Shown here piece by piece: positions 28,220-36,893 of a DNA stretch of 64,000 nt. Origin of the DNA: Agromyces aurantiacus (lineage in GTDB: Bacteria; Actinomycetota; Actinomycetes; Actinomycetales; Microbacteriaceae); the NCBI RefSeq assembly GCF_016907355.1, contig NZ_JAFBBW010000001.1, forward strand, positions 2,294,001-2,358,000, written 5' to 3'. The notes under the pieces are model-generated. The model did no database searches and was not told the DNA's origin. It saw only the letters and a program-made list of their open reading frames with translations. The stretch's first letter is position 1. Each line of letters begins with the position of its first letter. The position numbers were made by a program, and so were the translations under genes.

Positions 28220-29365
28220 ATGCCTGCCATGCTACCGGTGCCCGCCGACGGCGCCCCGAGGCTCACCGGGGTGCTCGGCTCCGCGCTCGGCTCCCTCCAC
28301 GGCAGGCCCAATCCGCTCGACCTGCCGCGCGCGGAGTCCGCCGTGGTCGTGCTCGTCGACGGCCTCGGCGCCGCCAACCTCCGCGGCCGGGCCGGGCACG
28401 CGCGCTTCCTCGCGGCTCGGATGTCCAAGCGCGACGTGATCCGCACGGTGTTCCCCTCGACGACGGCCGCCGCGATCGCGAGCTTCGCCACGGGCCTGAT
28501 GCCAGGCGTGCACGGGCTCATGGGCTTCCGTGTGCCCGATCGGGCGAACGACCGCGTGGTCAACCAGCTCAGCGGCTGGGACGACCGGATGGTGCCCGAG
28601 CAGTGGCAGCGCCATCCGACCGTCTTCGACCGCGCCGTCGAGACCGGCGTGCGGGCGGTCGCGATCGGCGGCACGCGCTATGCGACCTCCGGCTTCACGC
28701 GTGCCGTGCTCCGCGGCGCCGAGTACCGGTCGGGCGCCAAGGTGCCCGACCGCTTCGCCGAGGCGCTGCGCGTCATCGGGGAGGGTCCCGCGCTCGTGTA
28801 CGTCTACGTCTCCGAGCTCGACCAGATCGCGCACGCGCACGGCTGGGAGTCCGACCGGTGGATCGCCGCGCTCGAGGCGCTCGACGCCGAGGTCGCGGCA
28901 TTCGAACGCCGGATGCCGCGGGGCACCGGCCTCCTCGTCACCGCCGACCACGGCGTGGTCGACGTGCCCGCGCACCGCCACGTGTTCATCGACGCCACGC
29001 CCGCCCTCGTCGAGGGCGTGCGCCACGTCGCGGGCGAGCCGCGCTGCCTCGGCCTCGTGCTCGAGCCCGACCTCTCCGACGCCGGCCGGGCGGCTCTGCT
29101 CGAGCGCTGGCGCGCGGCCGAGGGAGAGCGGGCGTGGGTGCTCTCGGCCGACGAGGCGATCGCGGCCGGCCTGTACGGCGAGCTGGATCCGGTCAACCGC
29201 GATCGCGTCGCCGACATCCTGGTCGCGGCGCGAGCCGGGATCGCCTACTACGACCGGCGGGAGGCCGATCGCCGCGGCGAGGAGATGATCGGCCAGCACG
29301 GATCGCTCACCGACGACGAGACGCGGATCCCGCTGGTGCGCGCCGGCGCGTACGCGCGCGGCTGA
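28220..29365 (+). CDS. Alkaline-phosphatase-superfamily phosphodiesterase
   Basis: A 381-residue protein of the type I phosphodiesterase/nucleotide pyrophosphatase family. The metal-binding Asp is in [13 protein letters not shown]; the nucleophile Thr in [16 protein letters not shown]; further metal ligands in [12 protein letters not shown] and [14 protein letters not shown]; and a late His in [10 protein letters not shown]. This active-site set is intact. There is no signal peptide, so it is probably cytoplasmic. The substrate is unknown (phosphodiesters or nucleotide sugars are usual). The ATG at 28220 follows CAGACT-N7, a weak leaderless arrangement. Divergent from parC. Confidence 0.88.
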   Translation: MPAMLPVPADGAPRLTGVLGSALGSLHGRPNPLDLPRAESAVVVLVDGLGAANLRGRAGHARFLAARMSKRDVIRTVFPSTTAAAIASFATGLMPGVHGLMGFRVPDRANDRVVNQLSGWDDRMVPEQWQRHPTVFDRAVETGVRAVAIGGTRYATSGFTRAVLRGAEYRSGAKVPDRFAEALRVIGEGPALVYVYVSELDQIAHAHGWESDRWIAALEALDAEVAAFERRMPRGTGLLVTADHGVVDVPAHRHVFIDATPALVEGVRHVAGEPRCLGLVLEPDLSDAGRAALLERWRAAEGERAWVLSADEAIAAGLYGELDPVNRDRVADILVAARAGIAYYDRREADRRGEEMIGQHGSLTDDETRIPLVRAGAYARG

Positions 29366-29411
29366 CCGGCGCCCTGGCGGGCGCCGGAGCGTCATCCGTC
29401 GACGCCGGAGG

Positions 29412-29996
29412 TCAGGACGGGTACTGGCCGCGCTTGACCTGCGGCTTCGGCAGGCGCAGCGGACGCAGCTGCAACGCGCGCATCGCGGCGTACCAGCGGA
29501 TGCGCTCGACCCGGTCGGCCCCGAACTTCGCCGCGAGCTTCCGCTTGAGCACGGTGCCGAGGATGATGACGTCGACGACCGAGACGAGGAAGAACGCCCA
29601 GAGTCCGAAGATGCCGATCGTCTGCACCTCGTAGCTCGGGATGAAGGTCAGCACGATCACCGCGAACATCACGGGGATGAGGACCTCGCCGATGCTGAAG
29701 CGCGCGTCGACGTAGTCGCGCACGTACTTCTTCTGCGGACCGCGGTCGCGGACCGGCAGGTACTTCTCCTCGCCCGCCGCGAGACCGAGGCGCGCACGCT
29801 CGCGCTGCTCGCTCGCCCTCGCGCGCGCCTGCCGCGCCGCCTCCTTGCGGTCGTCCGGCACGAGCGGTCGCTTGCGCGCGGCCTCCTGGGCGGCGCGGCT
29901 GGGAGTCGGGGCGCCCTTGCCGGCCTTGCCGGCGGCGGGCGTGTCGCCGTCGCCGGTCTGGGGCGCGGGCGTGTCGGTGCTGGGGTGCTTGGCCAC
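29412..29996 (-). CDS. DUF3043 family membrane protein
   Basis: A 194-residue actinobacterial protein. The N-terminal 90 residues are Ala/Arg/Lys-rich and probably cytoplasmic; then come RDYVDARFSIGE and two membrane segments (about residues 108-127 and 133-153), and a basic C-terminus. Its function is unknown. The GTG at 29996 with GAGGACT upstream is preferred; the frame continues upstream into the divergent peptidase gene. The promoter overlaps that of the M20 peptidase gene. Confidence 0.85.
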   Translation of the reverse strand: MAKHPSTDTPAPQTGDGDTPAAGKAGKGAPTPSRAAQEAARKRPLVPDDRKEAARQARARASEQRERARLGLAAGEEKYLPVRDRGPQKKYVRDYVDARFSIGEVLIPVMFAVIVLTFIPSYEVQTIGIFGLWAFFLVSVVDVIILGTVLKRKLAAKFGADRVERIRWYAAMRALQLRPLRLPKPQVKRGQYPS

Positions 29997-30023
29997 GGGA
30001 GTCCTCGTCGATTCGGTTCGCCT

Positions 30024-30032
30024 TAAGATTAC
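30024..30032. promoter_or_regulatory. Overlapping divergent -10 elements (DUF3043 / M20 peptidase)
   Basis: TAAGAT (30024-30029, plus) ends 7 nt before the ATG at 30037. TAATCT (30032-30027, minus) overlaps it and can serve the DUF3043 gene, which has a leader of about 20 nt. Confidence 0.5.
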
Positions 30033-30036
30033 CCGC

Positions 30037-31482
30037 ATGACCGAGACCCGAACCGACGTCCAGCCTGCCCGCGAGCCAGCCGGAGCCCACGCCGACGCCA
30101 CGACGCTCGAGCAGCTCCGCGCGGCGGTCGAGGCGGGCTTCCCGTTGACGATCGCCGACCTCACCCGGCTCGTGCGGATCCCGTCGGTGTCGTGGGGTGC
30201 GTTCGACCACGAGCACGTCGCCACCAGCGCGGAGTCGGTCGCCGAGCTCGTGCGGGGCCTTGGCGTCTTCGACGAGGTGCACATCCGCCGGGCGCGCATC
30301 GGCGAGGGCGACGAGCTGGGCCAGCCGGCCGTGGTCGCCCGACGTGCTGCGCGCAACGGGCGCCCGACCGTGCTGCTCTACGCGCACCACGACGTGCAGC
30401 CGCCCGGCCGCGACGAGGACTGGGAGTCCGCCCCGTTCGAGCCCACCCTGCGCGGCGACCGGCTGTACGGCCGTGGGGCCGCCGACGACAAGGCGGGCGT
30501 CATGTCGCACGTCGCCGCCGTCCGGGCGCTCGTCGAGGTCGCCGGCGCCGACCTCGATCTCGGCATCGCACTGTTCATCGAGGGCGAGGAGGAGTTCGGA
30601 TCGCGCTCGTTCGCGAACTTCCTGCGCGACCAGCGCGACCTGCTCGAGGCCGACGCGATCGTCGTCGCCGACTCGAACAACTGGGATGTCGACACCCCGG
30701 CCCTGACGGTCGCCCTGCGCGGCAACGTCACCTTCCGGCTCACGGTCACCACGCTCGACCACGCCTCCCACTCGGGCATGTTCGGCGGCGCCGTGCCCGA
30801 CGCGATGCTCGCGACGGTGCGCCTGCTCGACACGCTCTGGGATGCCGACGGCGCCGTCGCGGTCGAGGGCCTGCGTTCGGCGGGGCTCACCACGCCCGAG
30901 TACGACGAGGCGCAGCTGCGCGCCGAGACCGGGCTGCTCGACGGCGTCGCGCCCATCGGGCGCGGCAGCATCCTCTCGCGCATCTGGGCGCAGCCCTCGA
31001 TCACCGTCACCGGTGTCGACGCGCCGTCGGTGGCCAATGCCTCGAACACGCTCCTGCCGAGCGTGGCCGTGCGGCTGAGCGCTCGCATCGCGCCAGGGCA
31101 GGATGCCGCCGAGGCGTTCGAGGCGCTGCGCGATCACCTCGTCGCGCACGCGCCGTTCGGCGCGCGCATCGAGATCGATGACGTCGACACCGGCCAGCCG
31201 TTCCTGGTCGACACGTCGGGCTGGGCCGTCGCCGAGGCGAAGGCCGCGATGACCGAGGCCTGGGGGCGCGAGCCCGTCGACATCGGCGTGGGCGGCTCGA
31301 TCCCGTTCATCGCCGAGCTCATCGAGGAGTTCCCCTCGGCGCAGATCCTGGTGACCGGCGTCGAGGATCCGGACTCCCGTGCCCACAGCCCGAACGAGTC
31401 GCTGCACCTCGGCGTGTTCCGCCGGGCGGTGCTCGCCGAGGCGGCGTTCCTGGCCCGCCTCGAGGCGCGCACGGGGGAGTGA
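30037..31482 (+). CDS. M20 family dipeptidase
   Basis: Zinc-dependent M20 peptidase/carboxypeptidase of the CNDP-like dipeptidase type, 481 residues. Metal ligands and catalysis: YAHHDVQPPGRDEDW, GRGAADDKAGVM, FIEGEEEFGS (catalytic and metal Glu) and SRAHSPNESLH (last His). The dimerisation lid lies between about 210 and 340. It is cytoplasmic. Substrates are probably dipeptides; the exact specificity is unclear. The leaderless -10 (TAAGAT) fixes the ATG. It stands alone. Confidence 0.93.
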   Translation: MTETRTDVQPAREPAGAHADATTLEQLRAAVEAGFPLTIADLTRLVRIPSVSWGAFDHEHVATSAESVAELVRGLGVFDEVHIRRARIGEGDELGQPAVVARRAARNGRPTVLLYAHHDVQPPGRDEDWESAPFEPTLRGDRLYGRGAADDKAGVMSHVAAVRALVEVAGADLDLGIALFIEGEEEFGSRSFANFLRDQRDLLEADAIVVADSNNWDVDTPALTVALRGNVTFRLTVTTLDHASHSGMFGGAVPDAMLATVRLLDTLWDADGAVAVEGLRSAGLTTPEYDEAQLRAETGLLDGVAPIGRGSILSRIWAQPSITVTGVDAPSVANASNTLLPSVAVRLSARIAPGQDAAEAFEALRDHLVAHAPFGARIEIDDVDTGQPFLVDTSGWAVAEAKAAMTEAWGREPVDIGVGGSIPFIAELIEEFPSAQILVTGVEDPDSRAHSPNESLHLGVFRRAVLAEAAFLARLEARTGE

Positions 31483-31575
31483 GCAAGGGGGGTGCGGTGA
31501 TGCGCCGCCCGGCCCGGCGGCCCCTGACGACACCGCCACCGCGCTCGTTCCGGGGGAACACCCGGTTCGCGCGGG

Positions 31576-31581
31576 TACAAT
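31576..31581 (+). promoter_or_regulatory. -10 element of erpA
   Basis: TACAAT lies 30 nt before the erpA ATG, leaving a short leader with GAGGAGTGAC as ribosome-binding site. Confidence 0.55.
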
Positions 31582-31611
31582 CGAGTCATCCGTACTTCTT
31601 CGAGGAGTGAC

Positions 31612-31962
31612 ATGAGCGACACCATCACCGACACCGCCCACGGCGTGAAGCTGAGCGAGCCGGCCGCCGACAAGGTGCGCAGCCTCCTCGAGCAGGAGGG
31701 CCGCGACGACCTGCGCCTGCGCGTCGCCGTCCAGCCCGGGGGCTGCTCGGGCCTCATCTACCAGCTGTACTTCGACGAGCGCCTGCTCGACGGCGACGCC
31801 GTCGTCGACTTCTCCGGCGTCGAGGTCGTCGTCGACAAGATGAGCGTGCCCTACCTCGACGGCTCCACCATCGACTTCGAGGACACCATCCAGAAGCAGG
31901 GCTTCACGATCGACAACCCCAACGCGCAGGGCAGCTGCGCGTGCGGCGACTCGTTCCACTGA
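31612..31962 (+). CDS. erpA: Iron-sulfur cluster insertion protein (A-type carrier)
   Basis: A 116-residue A-type carrier that receives and delivers Fe-S clusters to target proteins. Three conserved cysteines are present: GGCSG in the middle and SCACGDSF at the C-terminus. The placement directly upstream of the respiratory genes (195 bp before ctaC) is common in actinobacteria; Fe-S targets here include the Rieske protein QcrA and LipA. A strong terminator follows, so it is transcribed alone. ErpA and IscA are not easily told apart by sequence. Confidence 0.9.
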   Translation: MSDTITDTAHGVKLSEPAADKVRSLLEQEGRDDLRLRVAVQPGGCSGLIYQLYFDERLLDGDAVVDFSGVEVVVDKMSVPYLDGSTIDFEDTIQKQGFTIDNPNAQGSCACGDSFH

Positions 31963-31974
31963 CGCGTCCCGACC

Positions 31975-32010
31975 CGGAGAGGGAGACCGCAGACGCGGTC
32001 TCCCTCTCCG
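31975..32010 (+). terminator. Terminator after erpA
   Basis: A perfect 16-bp stem (31975-31990 with 31995-32010), loop AGAC, is followed by CATTTTC, a classical intrinsic terminator. Confidence 0.92.
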
Positions 32011-32094
32011 CATTTTCGGCGGATGGCGGGGCGTTTCCTCGCACATCCGCCTGAACGCGGGCCGTGTGTGCACGAGCCGGGGGCCGACTCGGAG

Positions 32095-32100
32095 TAGGCT
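32095..32100 (+). promoter_or_regulatory. -10 element of ctaCDF operon
   Basis: TAGGCT lies 57 nt before the ctaC GTG. The leader contains a small hairpin, GCGCTT/AAGCGC (32114-32119 with 32127-32132). Confidence 0.45.
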
Positions 32101-32157
32101 AGGGCTGATCAATGCGCTTCGCTGAGAAGCGCCTTCGAATCTCCCGAAAGGTCACCG

Positions 32158-33048
32158 GTGCGCCACAATCGCCGTCTCCGATGGGCTGCAGTTCCGATCG
32201 CAGCGACGCTCAGCCTCGTCCTCGCCGGATGCACGCAGGCACAGCTGAACGGATTCCTCCCCGGGTTCGTCGAGGGCGAGCCGCCCGTGACCAACCACAC
32301 CGAGCGCGTCTCGGGGCTCTGGGTCACGTCGTGGATCGTGCTGCTCATCGTCGGCGTGGTCACGTGGGGCCTCACGATCTGGGCGGTCATCGCGTACCGC
32401 CGGCGGAAGGGCCAGACGGGTCTGCCGGTCCAGCTGCGCTACAACATGCCGATCGAGGTGTTCTACACGATCGTGCCGCTCATCCTCATCCTGGGGTTCT
32501 TCGCGTTCACCGCGCGCGACCAGAACGCGATCGAGCAGCGCTTCGCCGAGGACCAGGTCGACGTCAAGATCGAGGCCATCGCCAAGCAGTGGGCGTGGGA
32601 CTTCAACTACGTCGACGAGGATGTCTACTCCGCCGGGATCCAGGCGCAGCTCGAGACCGACGGCAGCGGTTCGGTCAAGCAGGAGGAGCTGCCCACGCTC
32701 GTGCTCCCGGTCGGTGCGAACGTCGAGATCGCGCTCGAGGCGCGCGACGTCATCCACTCGTTCTGGGTCGTCGACTTCCTCTACAAGAAGGACATGATCC
32801 CCGGCAAGACCAACTACATGTCCTTCGTCCCCGAGCGCGAGGGCACGTACGCCGGCAAATGCGCCGAGCTCTGCGGCGAGTACCACTCGCTGATGCTCTT
32901 CAACGTCGAGGTCGTCTCTCAGGCCGAGTACGACGACTACATCCAGTCGCTCCGCGACGCCGGCCAGGAGGGTCAGCTGTCGGCCGAGTACGACCGCAAC
33001 CAGAACCTGCCCGGCACGGGCGCGCCCGAACTGAAAGAGGAAGAGTAA
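32158..33048 (+). CDS. ctaC: Cytochrome c oxidase subunit II
   Basis: CuA-carrying subunit of the aa3 oxidase. 296 residues. Lipoprotein-type signal with lipobox LAGC near residue 24, two membrane segments (about 52-75 and 93-112), then the cupredoxin domain. The CuA ligands are in HSFWVVDFLY and CAELCGEYHSLM. The GTG at 32158 follows AAAGG. It is the first gene of ctaC-ctaD-ctaF with gaps of 6 and 0 bp. It receives electrons from cytochrome c in QcrC. Confidence 0.95.
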   Translation: MRHNRRLRWAAVPIAATLSLVLAGCTQAQLNGFLPGFVEGEPPVTNHTERVSGLWVTSWIVLLIVGVVTWGLTIWAVIAYRRRKGQTGLPVQLRYNMPIEVFYTIVPLILILGFFAFTARDQNAIEQRFAEDQVDVKIEAIAKQWAWDFNYVDEDVYSAGIQAQLETDGSGSVKQEELPTLVLPVGANVEIALEARDVIHSFWVVDFLYKKDMIPGKTNYMSFVPEREGTYAGKCAELCGEYHSLMLFNVEVVSQAEYDDYIQSLRDAGQEGQLSAEYDRNQNLPGTGAPELKEEE

Positions 33049-33054
33049 GCCGCG

Positions 33055-34794
33055 ATGAGCACCACCACCGCACCGACTCGCCCCACGGCGTCGTCGCAGC
33101 CGTCGTTCGGCGCGCTGAAGGTCGAGCGCAAGGGCAACGTCCTCGTCAAGTGGATCACCTCGACCGACCACAAGGTCATCGGGTACCTCTACCTGATCAC
33201 CTCGTTCATCTACTTCTGCATCGGCGGCGTGATGGCCCTCATCATCCGCGCGCAGCTGTTCGAGCCCGGCCTCGAGATCGTGCAGACCCGTGAGCAGTAC
33301 AACCAGCTGTTCACCATGCACGGCACCATCATGCTGCTCATGTTCGCGACGCCGCTGTTCGCGGGCTTCGCGAACGTGCTGATGCCGCTGCAGATCGGCG
33401 CGCCCGACGTCGCGTTCCCGCGACTGAACGCGCTCGCGTACTGGTTCTTCAACTTCGGCTCGCTGATGGCCGTCGCCGGCTTCTTCACGCCCCAGGGCGC
33501 GGCGTCGTTCGGATGGTTCGCCTACCAGCCGCTCGCCTCGACGACGTTCTCACCGGGCATCGGCGGCAACCTCTGGATGCTGGGCCTGGGCCTCTCGGGC
33601 TTCGGCACGATCCTCGGCGCCGTGAACTTCATCACGACGATCATCACGATGCGCGCCCCGGGCATGACCATGTTCCGGATGCCGATCTTCACGTGGAACA
33701 CCCTCGTGACCTCGATCCTCATCCTGATGGCGTTCCCGGTGCTCGCCGCCGCGATCCTCGCCGCCGGCGCCGACCGCATCTTCAACGCGCACATCTACGA
33801 CCCCGAGAACGGCGGTGTCATCCTCTGGCAGCACCTGTTCTGGTTCTTCGGGCACCCCGAGGTGTACATCATCGCGCTGCCGTTCTTCGGCATCGTCTCC
33901 GAGATCTTCCCGGTGTTCAGCCGCAAGCCGATCTTCGGCTACAAGACGCTGATCTACGCGACGATCGCGATCGCGGCGCTCTCCGTGGCCGTGTGGGCCC
34001 ACCACATGTACGTCACCGGTTCGGTGCTGCTGCCGTGGTTCGCGCTCATGACGATGCTCATCGCCGTTCCCACTGGCGTGAAGATTTTCAACTGGATCGG
34101 CACGATGTGGCGCGGCTCGATCACGTTCGAGACGCCGATCATCTGGGCGCTGGGCTTCCTCATCACGTTCGTGTTCGGCGGACTCACCGGCGTGATCCTG
34201 GCCTCGCCGCCGCTCGACTTCCACGTCTCCGACACGTACTTCGTCGTCGCCCACTTCCACTACGTCGTGTTCGGCACCGTCGTGTTCGCGATGTTCGCCG
34301 GCTTCTACTTCTGGTGGCCGAAGTGGACCGGCAAGATGCTGAACGAGACGCTCGGCAAGTGGCACTTCTGGCTGCTGTTCATCGGCTTCCACACGACGTT
34401 CCTCATCCAGCACTGGCTGGGCGTCGTCGCGATGCCGCGGCGGTACTACTCGTACCTCCCCGAGGACAACATCACCTGGATGAACCAGCTCTCGACGATC
34501 GGCGCGTTCATCCTCGCCATCTCGCTCCTGCCGTTCTTCCTGAACGTCTACATCACGGCGCGTCGCGCACCGAAGGTGACCGTGAACGACCCGTGGGGCT
34601 ACGGCGGATCGCTCGAGTGGGCGACCAGCTGCCCGCCGCCGCGGCACAACTTCACGTCGATCCCGCGCATCCGCTCGGAGCGCCCGGCCTTCGACCTGAA
34701 CCACCCCGAGGCCGGCATCCCCGTCGGCATCGGCCCGGCGAAGGATGCGCCTCAGGCGCCCGTGTACGACGCAGAGACGAAGGAAGTCAAGTAG
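33055..34794 (+). CDS. ctaD: Cytochrome c oxidase subunit I
   Basis: Haem-copper catalytic subunit. 579 residues and 12 membrane segments. [11 protein letters not shown] carries the low-spin haem ligand; [14 protein letters not shown] carries the CuB His and the cross-linked Tyr; HHMYVTG the other CuB His pair; and HFHYVVFGT the haem a/a3 ligands. The C-terminal tail is short and cytoplasmic. Its stop TAG is followed directly by the ctaF ATG. All active-site residues are present. Confidence 0.97.
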   Translation: MSTTTAPTRPTASSQPSFGALKVERKGNVLVKWITSTDHKVIGYLYLITSFIYFCIGGVMALIIRAQLFEPGLEIVQTREQYNQLFTMHGTIMLLMFATPLFAGFANVLMPLQIGAPDVAFPRLNALAYWFFNFGSLMAVAGFFTPQGAASFGWFAYQPLASTTFSPGIGGNLWMLGLGLSGFGTILGAVNFITTIITMRAPGMTMFRMPIFTWNTLVTSILILMAFPVLAAAILAAGADRIFNAHIYDPENGGVILWQHLFWFFGHPEVYIIALPFFGIVSEIFPVFSRKPIFGYKTLIYATIAIAALSVAVWAHHMYVTGSVLLPWFALMTMLIAVPTGVKIFNWIGTMWRGSITFETPIIWALGFLITFVFGGLTGVILASPPLDFHVSDTYFVVAHFHYVVFGTVVFAMFAGFYFWWPKWTGKMLNETLGKWHFWLLFIGFHTTFLIQHWLGVVAMPRRYYSYLPEDNITWMNQLSTIGAFILAISLLPFFLNVYITARRAPKVTVNDPWGYGGSLEWATSCPPPRHNFTSIPRIRSERPAFDLNHPEAGIPVGIGPAKDAPQAPVYDAETKEVK

Positions 34795-35241
34795 ATGCGC
34801 ATCAACGTCATCCTCTTCTGGGTCCTCGCCGGCTTCTTCGCCCTCGCCACGGCGGTGTACGGCTTCTGGACCTCGATCGACGCCTCGTCGAGGATCGCGG
34901 ACTCGCACGTGCCCGTCGGGCCGGAATGGGCCGGGACCATCGCCCTGGGCCTCACGGCGATCCTGGGCGCGTTCATCGCGTTCTACCTCGGTCGCGTGCG
35001 CAAGGAGCAGGGCGGTGAGCTGCCCGAGGACCGACTCGACGCGAACATCGACGACGGCGACGCCGAGCTCGGGTTCTTCAGCCCGTGGAGCTGGTGGCCG
35101 ATCGTGCTCGCGGCCGGTGCGGCGCTGGTGTTCACCGGACTCGCGGTGGGCGTGTGGATCAGCTTCATCGGCGTGCCGATCGCGTTGATCGCCCTCGTGG
35201 GCTGGGTGTACGAGTACTATCGCGGCAACTTCGCGCGCTGA
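34795..35241 (+). CDS. ctaF: Cytochrome c oxidase subunit 4 (actinobacterial)
   Basis: A 148-residue, four-helix membrane protein (segments about residues 5-25, 43-63, 100-119 and 122-140) of the actinobacterial CtaF family, a structural subunit of the bcc-aa3 supercomplex. It begins at the base after the ctaD stop, and a strong terminator follows the gene. Confidence 0.93.
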   Translation: MRINVILFWVLAGFFALATAVYGFWTSIDASSRIADSHVPVGPEWAGTIALGLTAILGAFIAFYLGRVRKEQGGELPEDRLDANIDDGDAELGFFSPWSWWPIVLAAGAALVFTGLAVGVWISFIGVPIALIALVGWVYEYYRGNFAR

Positions 35242-35249
35242 TCTCGTTG

Positions 35250-35288
35250 GAGTGAGGGCCCCGGCACGACGTGCCGGGGCCCTCACTC
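35250..35288. terminator. Terminator after ctaF
   Basis: An 18-bp perfect stem (35250-35267 with 35271-35288) and a 3-nt loop separate ctaF from the convergent methyltransferase gene. Confidence 0.88.
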
Positions 35289-35319
35289 GTCGGGGGAGCT
35301 CCGTCGGACCGAATCCGGG

Positions 35320-35991
35320 TCAGACGGTCGTGGCGGAGGGCGGCCGCACGCCCGCCACGACCCACCACTGCGCGCCGGTGCGCAGTGTGCGCATCTCGAA
35401 CCCGGCCCGTTCGAGCACGTCGTACATGGCTGCCGGTGCGTGCACGTACCCGCGGTACTCCCGACCGAGGAGGCGCATCCACGTGTTCCCGAGGCGAACC
35501 GAACCGCGCGACAGCCACGACCGCGGCGGATGGCTGAAGACGAGGGCGCGCCGCGCGTGCGTCGCCGCCGACTGCAGGAGACGCTGCGCGTCGGGGTAGC
35601 AGCAGACGACCCGATGGAGCACCACGTAATCCGCGGGCTCCACGACCTCGCCATCGACCGCGAGATCGACACCGACCACTCGGGCCGCGCGACCGGCGAG
35701 ACCGCGTTCGACGAGCAGTGCGCTCGCCTCAGCCTCGTACGCGCCCGAGAGCTCGAGGTTCGTGGTGCGTTCGGCCCCACGTGCGAGCAGTTCGAGTTGG
35801 ATCTCGCCGACCCCGCCGCCGATCTCCAGGACGGCGCGGCCGGGCAACCCGAGCGCCGCGAGGTGCTCGACGATGCTCCGTTCCGGGGGAGTGAGTCCTC
35901 GGCGCCGGTACCGTGCGGCGAGCCGGCGGGCGAAACCGTCGTCGAACACGCGCTCGTAGCGTGAGGAACCCGGGGCGCAGCAGTCCGGCAT
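35320..35991 (-). CDS. SAM-dependent methyltransferase
   Basis: A 223-residue class I methyltransferase. The SAM-binding motif I is VLEIGGGVGEIQLELL, the acidic loop ERTTNLELS, and the motif IV region ADYVVLHRVVCCYPD. It opens with MPDCCAPG, a Cys pair of unknown meaning. The C-terminus has RLLGREYRGYVHAPAAM. Close relatives are annotated only as methyltransferase; a ubiE-like small-molecule role is possible but not shown. The ATG at 35991 lies 6 nt behind CATACT (leaderless). It lies within the respiratory locus and is separated by terminators. Confidence 0.82.
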   Translation of the reverse strand: MPDCCAPGSSRYERVFDDGFARRLAARYRRRGLTPPERSIVEHLAALGLPGRAVLEIGGGVGEIQLELLARGAERTTNLELSGAYEAEASALLVERGLAGRAARVVGVDLAVDGEVVEPADYVVLHRVVCCYPDAQRLLQSAATHARRALVFSHPPRSWLSRGSVRLGNTWMRLLGREYRGYVHAPAAMYDVLERAGFEMRTLRTGAQWWVVAGVRPPSATTV

Positions 35992-35997
35992 ATCGCC

Positions 35998-36003
35998 AGT
36001 ATG
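35998..36003 (-). promoter_or_regulatory. -10 element of methyltransferase gene
   Basis: CATACT on the minus strand ends 6 nt before the ATG at 35991. Confidence 0.4.
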
Positions 36004-36015
36004 CGCCTGCCGCGC

Positions 36016-36864
36016 TCAGCCCGCGCTGCCCGCGTGGCCGAACGTCAGCACGTCGACCGAGACGGTGACCTCGACCGCCTCCGCGTGGTCGTCTGCGGGG
36101 GAGGTCGCGTGGTGAGCCGAGGGTCCCATCCCGGCGAGCAGCGCTCGGGTCGCGCGGTCGGCGGAGAGCGTGTACTCGACCGACCTGGCCGTGCGGCGCT
36201 CGATCCCCGCCACTGCGAGCTGCTCGCTGACCGTCACCGACTTCTCCGGCGGGATGTCCAGCAGCATGCCGGCCGCGCGCAGCTCGGCGAGATGGGTGGC
36301 ACGCGGGACGACGACGACCAGCGTTCCGTGCGTGCGCAGCACGCGGGCGAACTCGCCCGGGTTCCTGGGCGCGAAGATGTCGAGGATGACATCGGCGCCG
36401 GCGTCGCGGAGCGGCAGCGGTCGCCAGATGTCGAGGACCACGCCGGTGCTCTCGGGGAGCGCGCGCAGGGCCGCCCTGACCGCGTCGGGGGAGCGGTCGG
36501 CGAGGAGGAGGTCGACGTCGCCCGTCGCCGCGGCCACGCGCTCCGCATAGTAGCCCGTGCCGCATCCCAGGTCGGCGACGCGAAGTCGTTCTCCGTCCGA
36601 TCGCGCGACGCAGGACGCGATCGAGCGGACGACCTCGTCGGCGATGGGCGCGTACGCCCCGGATCCGAGCAGCGCCGCCCGAGCGGCGAGCATGTCCCGG
36701 TCGTCGCCGACGGTGCGGGGCGCCTTCGGCGGCAGCAGCGTGAGGAACCCGTACTTCGACCGGTCGAATCGGTGCCCGTGGTCGCAGCCGAACACGCGGT
36801 CGCCGACGGGGGAGAGGTCGGAGAAGCAGTTCGGGCACCGGAGCCACGTCGAATCGATCGACAT
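36016..36864 (-). CDS. RlmA-family 23S rRNA guanine-N1 methyltransferase
   Basis: A 282-residue protein with the RlmA layout: an N-terminal zinc site LRCPNC...FGCDHGHRFD (CxxC and C-x3-H), SKYGFLTLLPPK, then a class I methyltransferase domain (VADLGCGTGYYAERV). RlmA proteins methylate G745 or G748 in helix 35 of 23S rRNA; G748 methylation gives tylosin resistance in Streptomyces. Which position is used here cannot be told, so no symbol is given. The ATG at 36864 is taken; an ATG a few codons further up is possible. It follows qcrB by 29 bp in the same direction and may be read through from the qcr operon. Confidence 0.85.
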   Translation of the reverse strand: MSIDSTWLRCPNCFSDLSPVGDRVFGCDHGHRFDRSKYGFLTLLPPKAPRTVGDDRDMLAARAALLGSGAYAPIADEVVRSIASCVARSDGERLRVADLGCGTGYYAERVAAATGDVDLLLADRSPDAVRAALRALPESTGVVLDIWRPLPLRDAGADVILDIFAPRNPGEFARVLRTHGTLVVVVPRATHLAELRAAGMLLDIPPEKSVTVSEQLAVAGIERRTARSVEYTLSADRATRALLAGMGPSAHHATSPADDHAEAVEVTVSVDVLTFGHAGSAG

Positions 36865-36893
36865 GGCCCGGTGCCCGAACGCGGTGCTGGAGA

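Noticed and set aside
32112..32157. An upstream ORF (MRFAEKRL...) in the ctaC leader
   Set aside because: It has no ribosome-binding site and runs into ctaC in another frame; the hairpin in the leader explains the sequence better.
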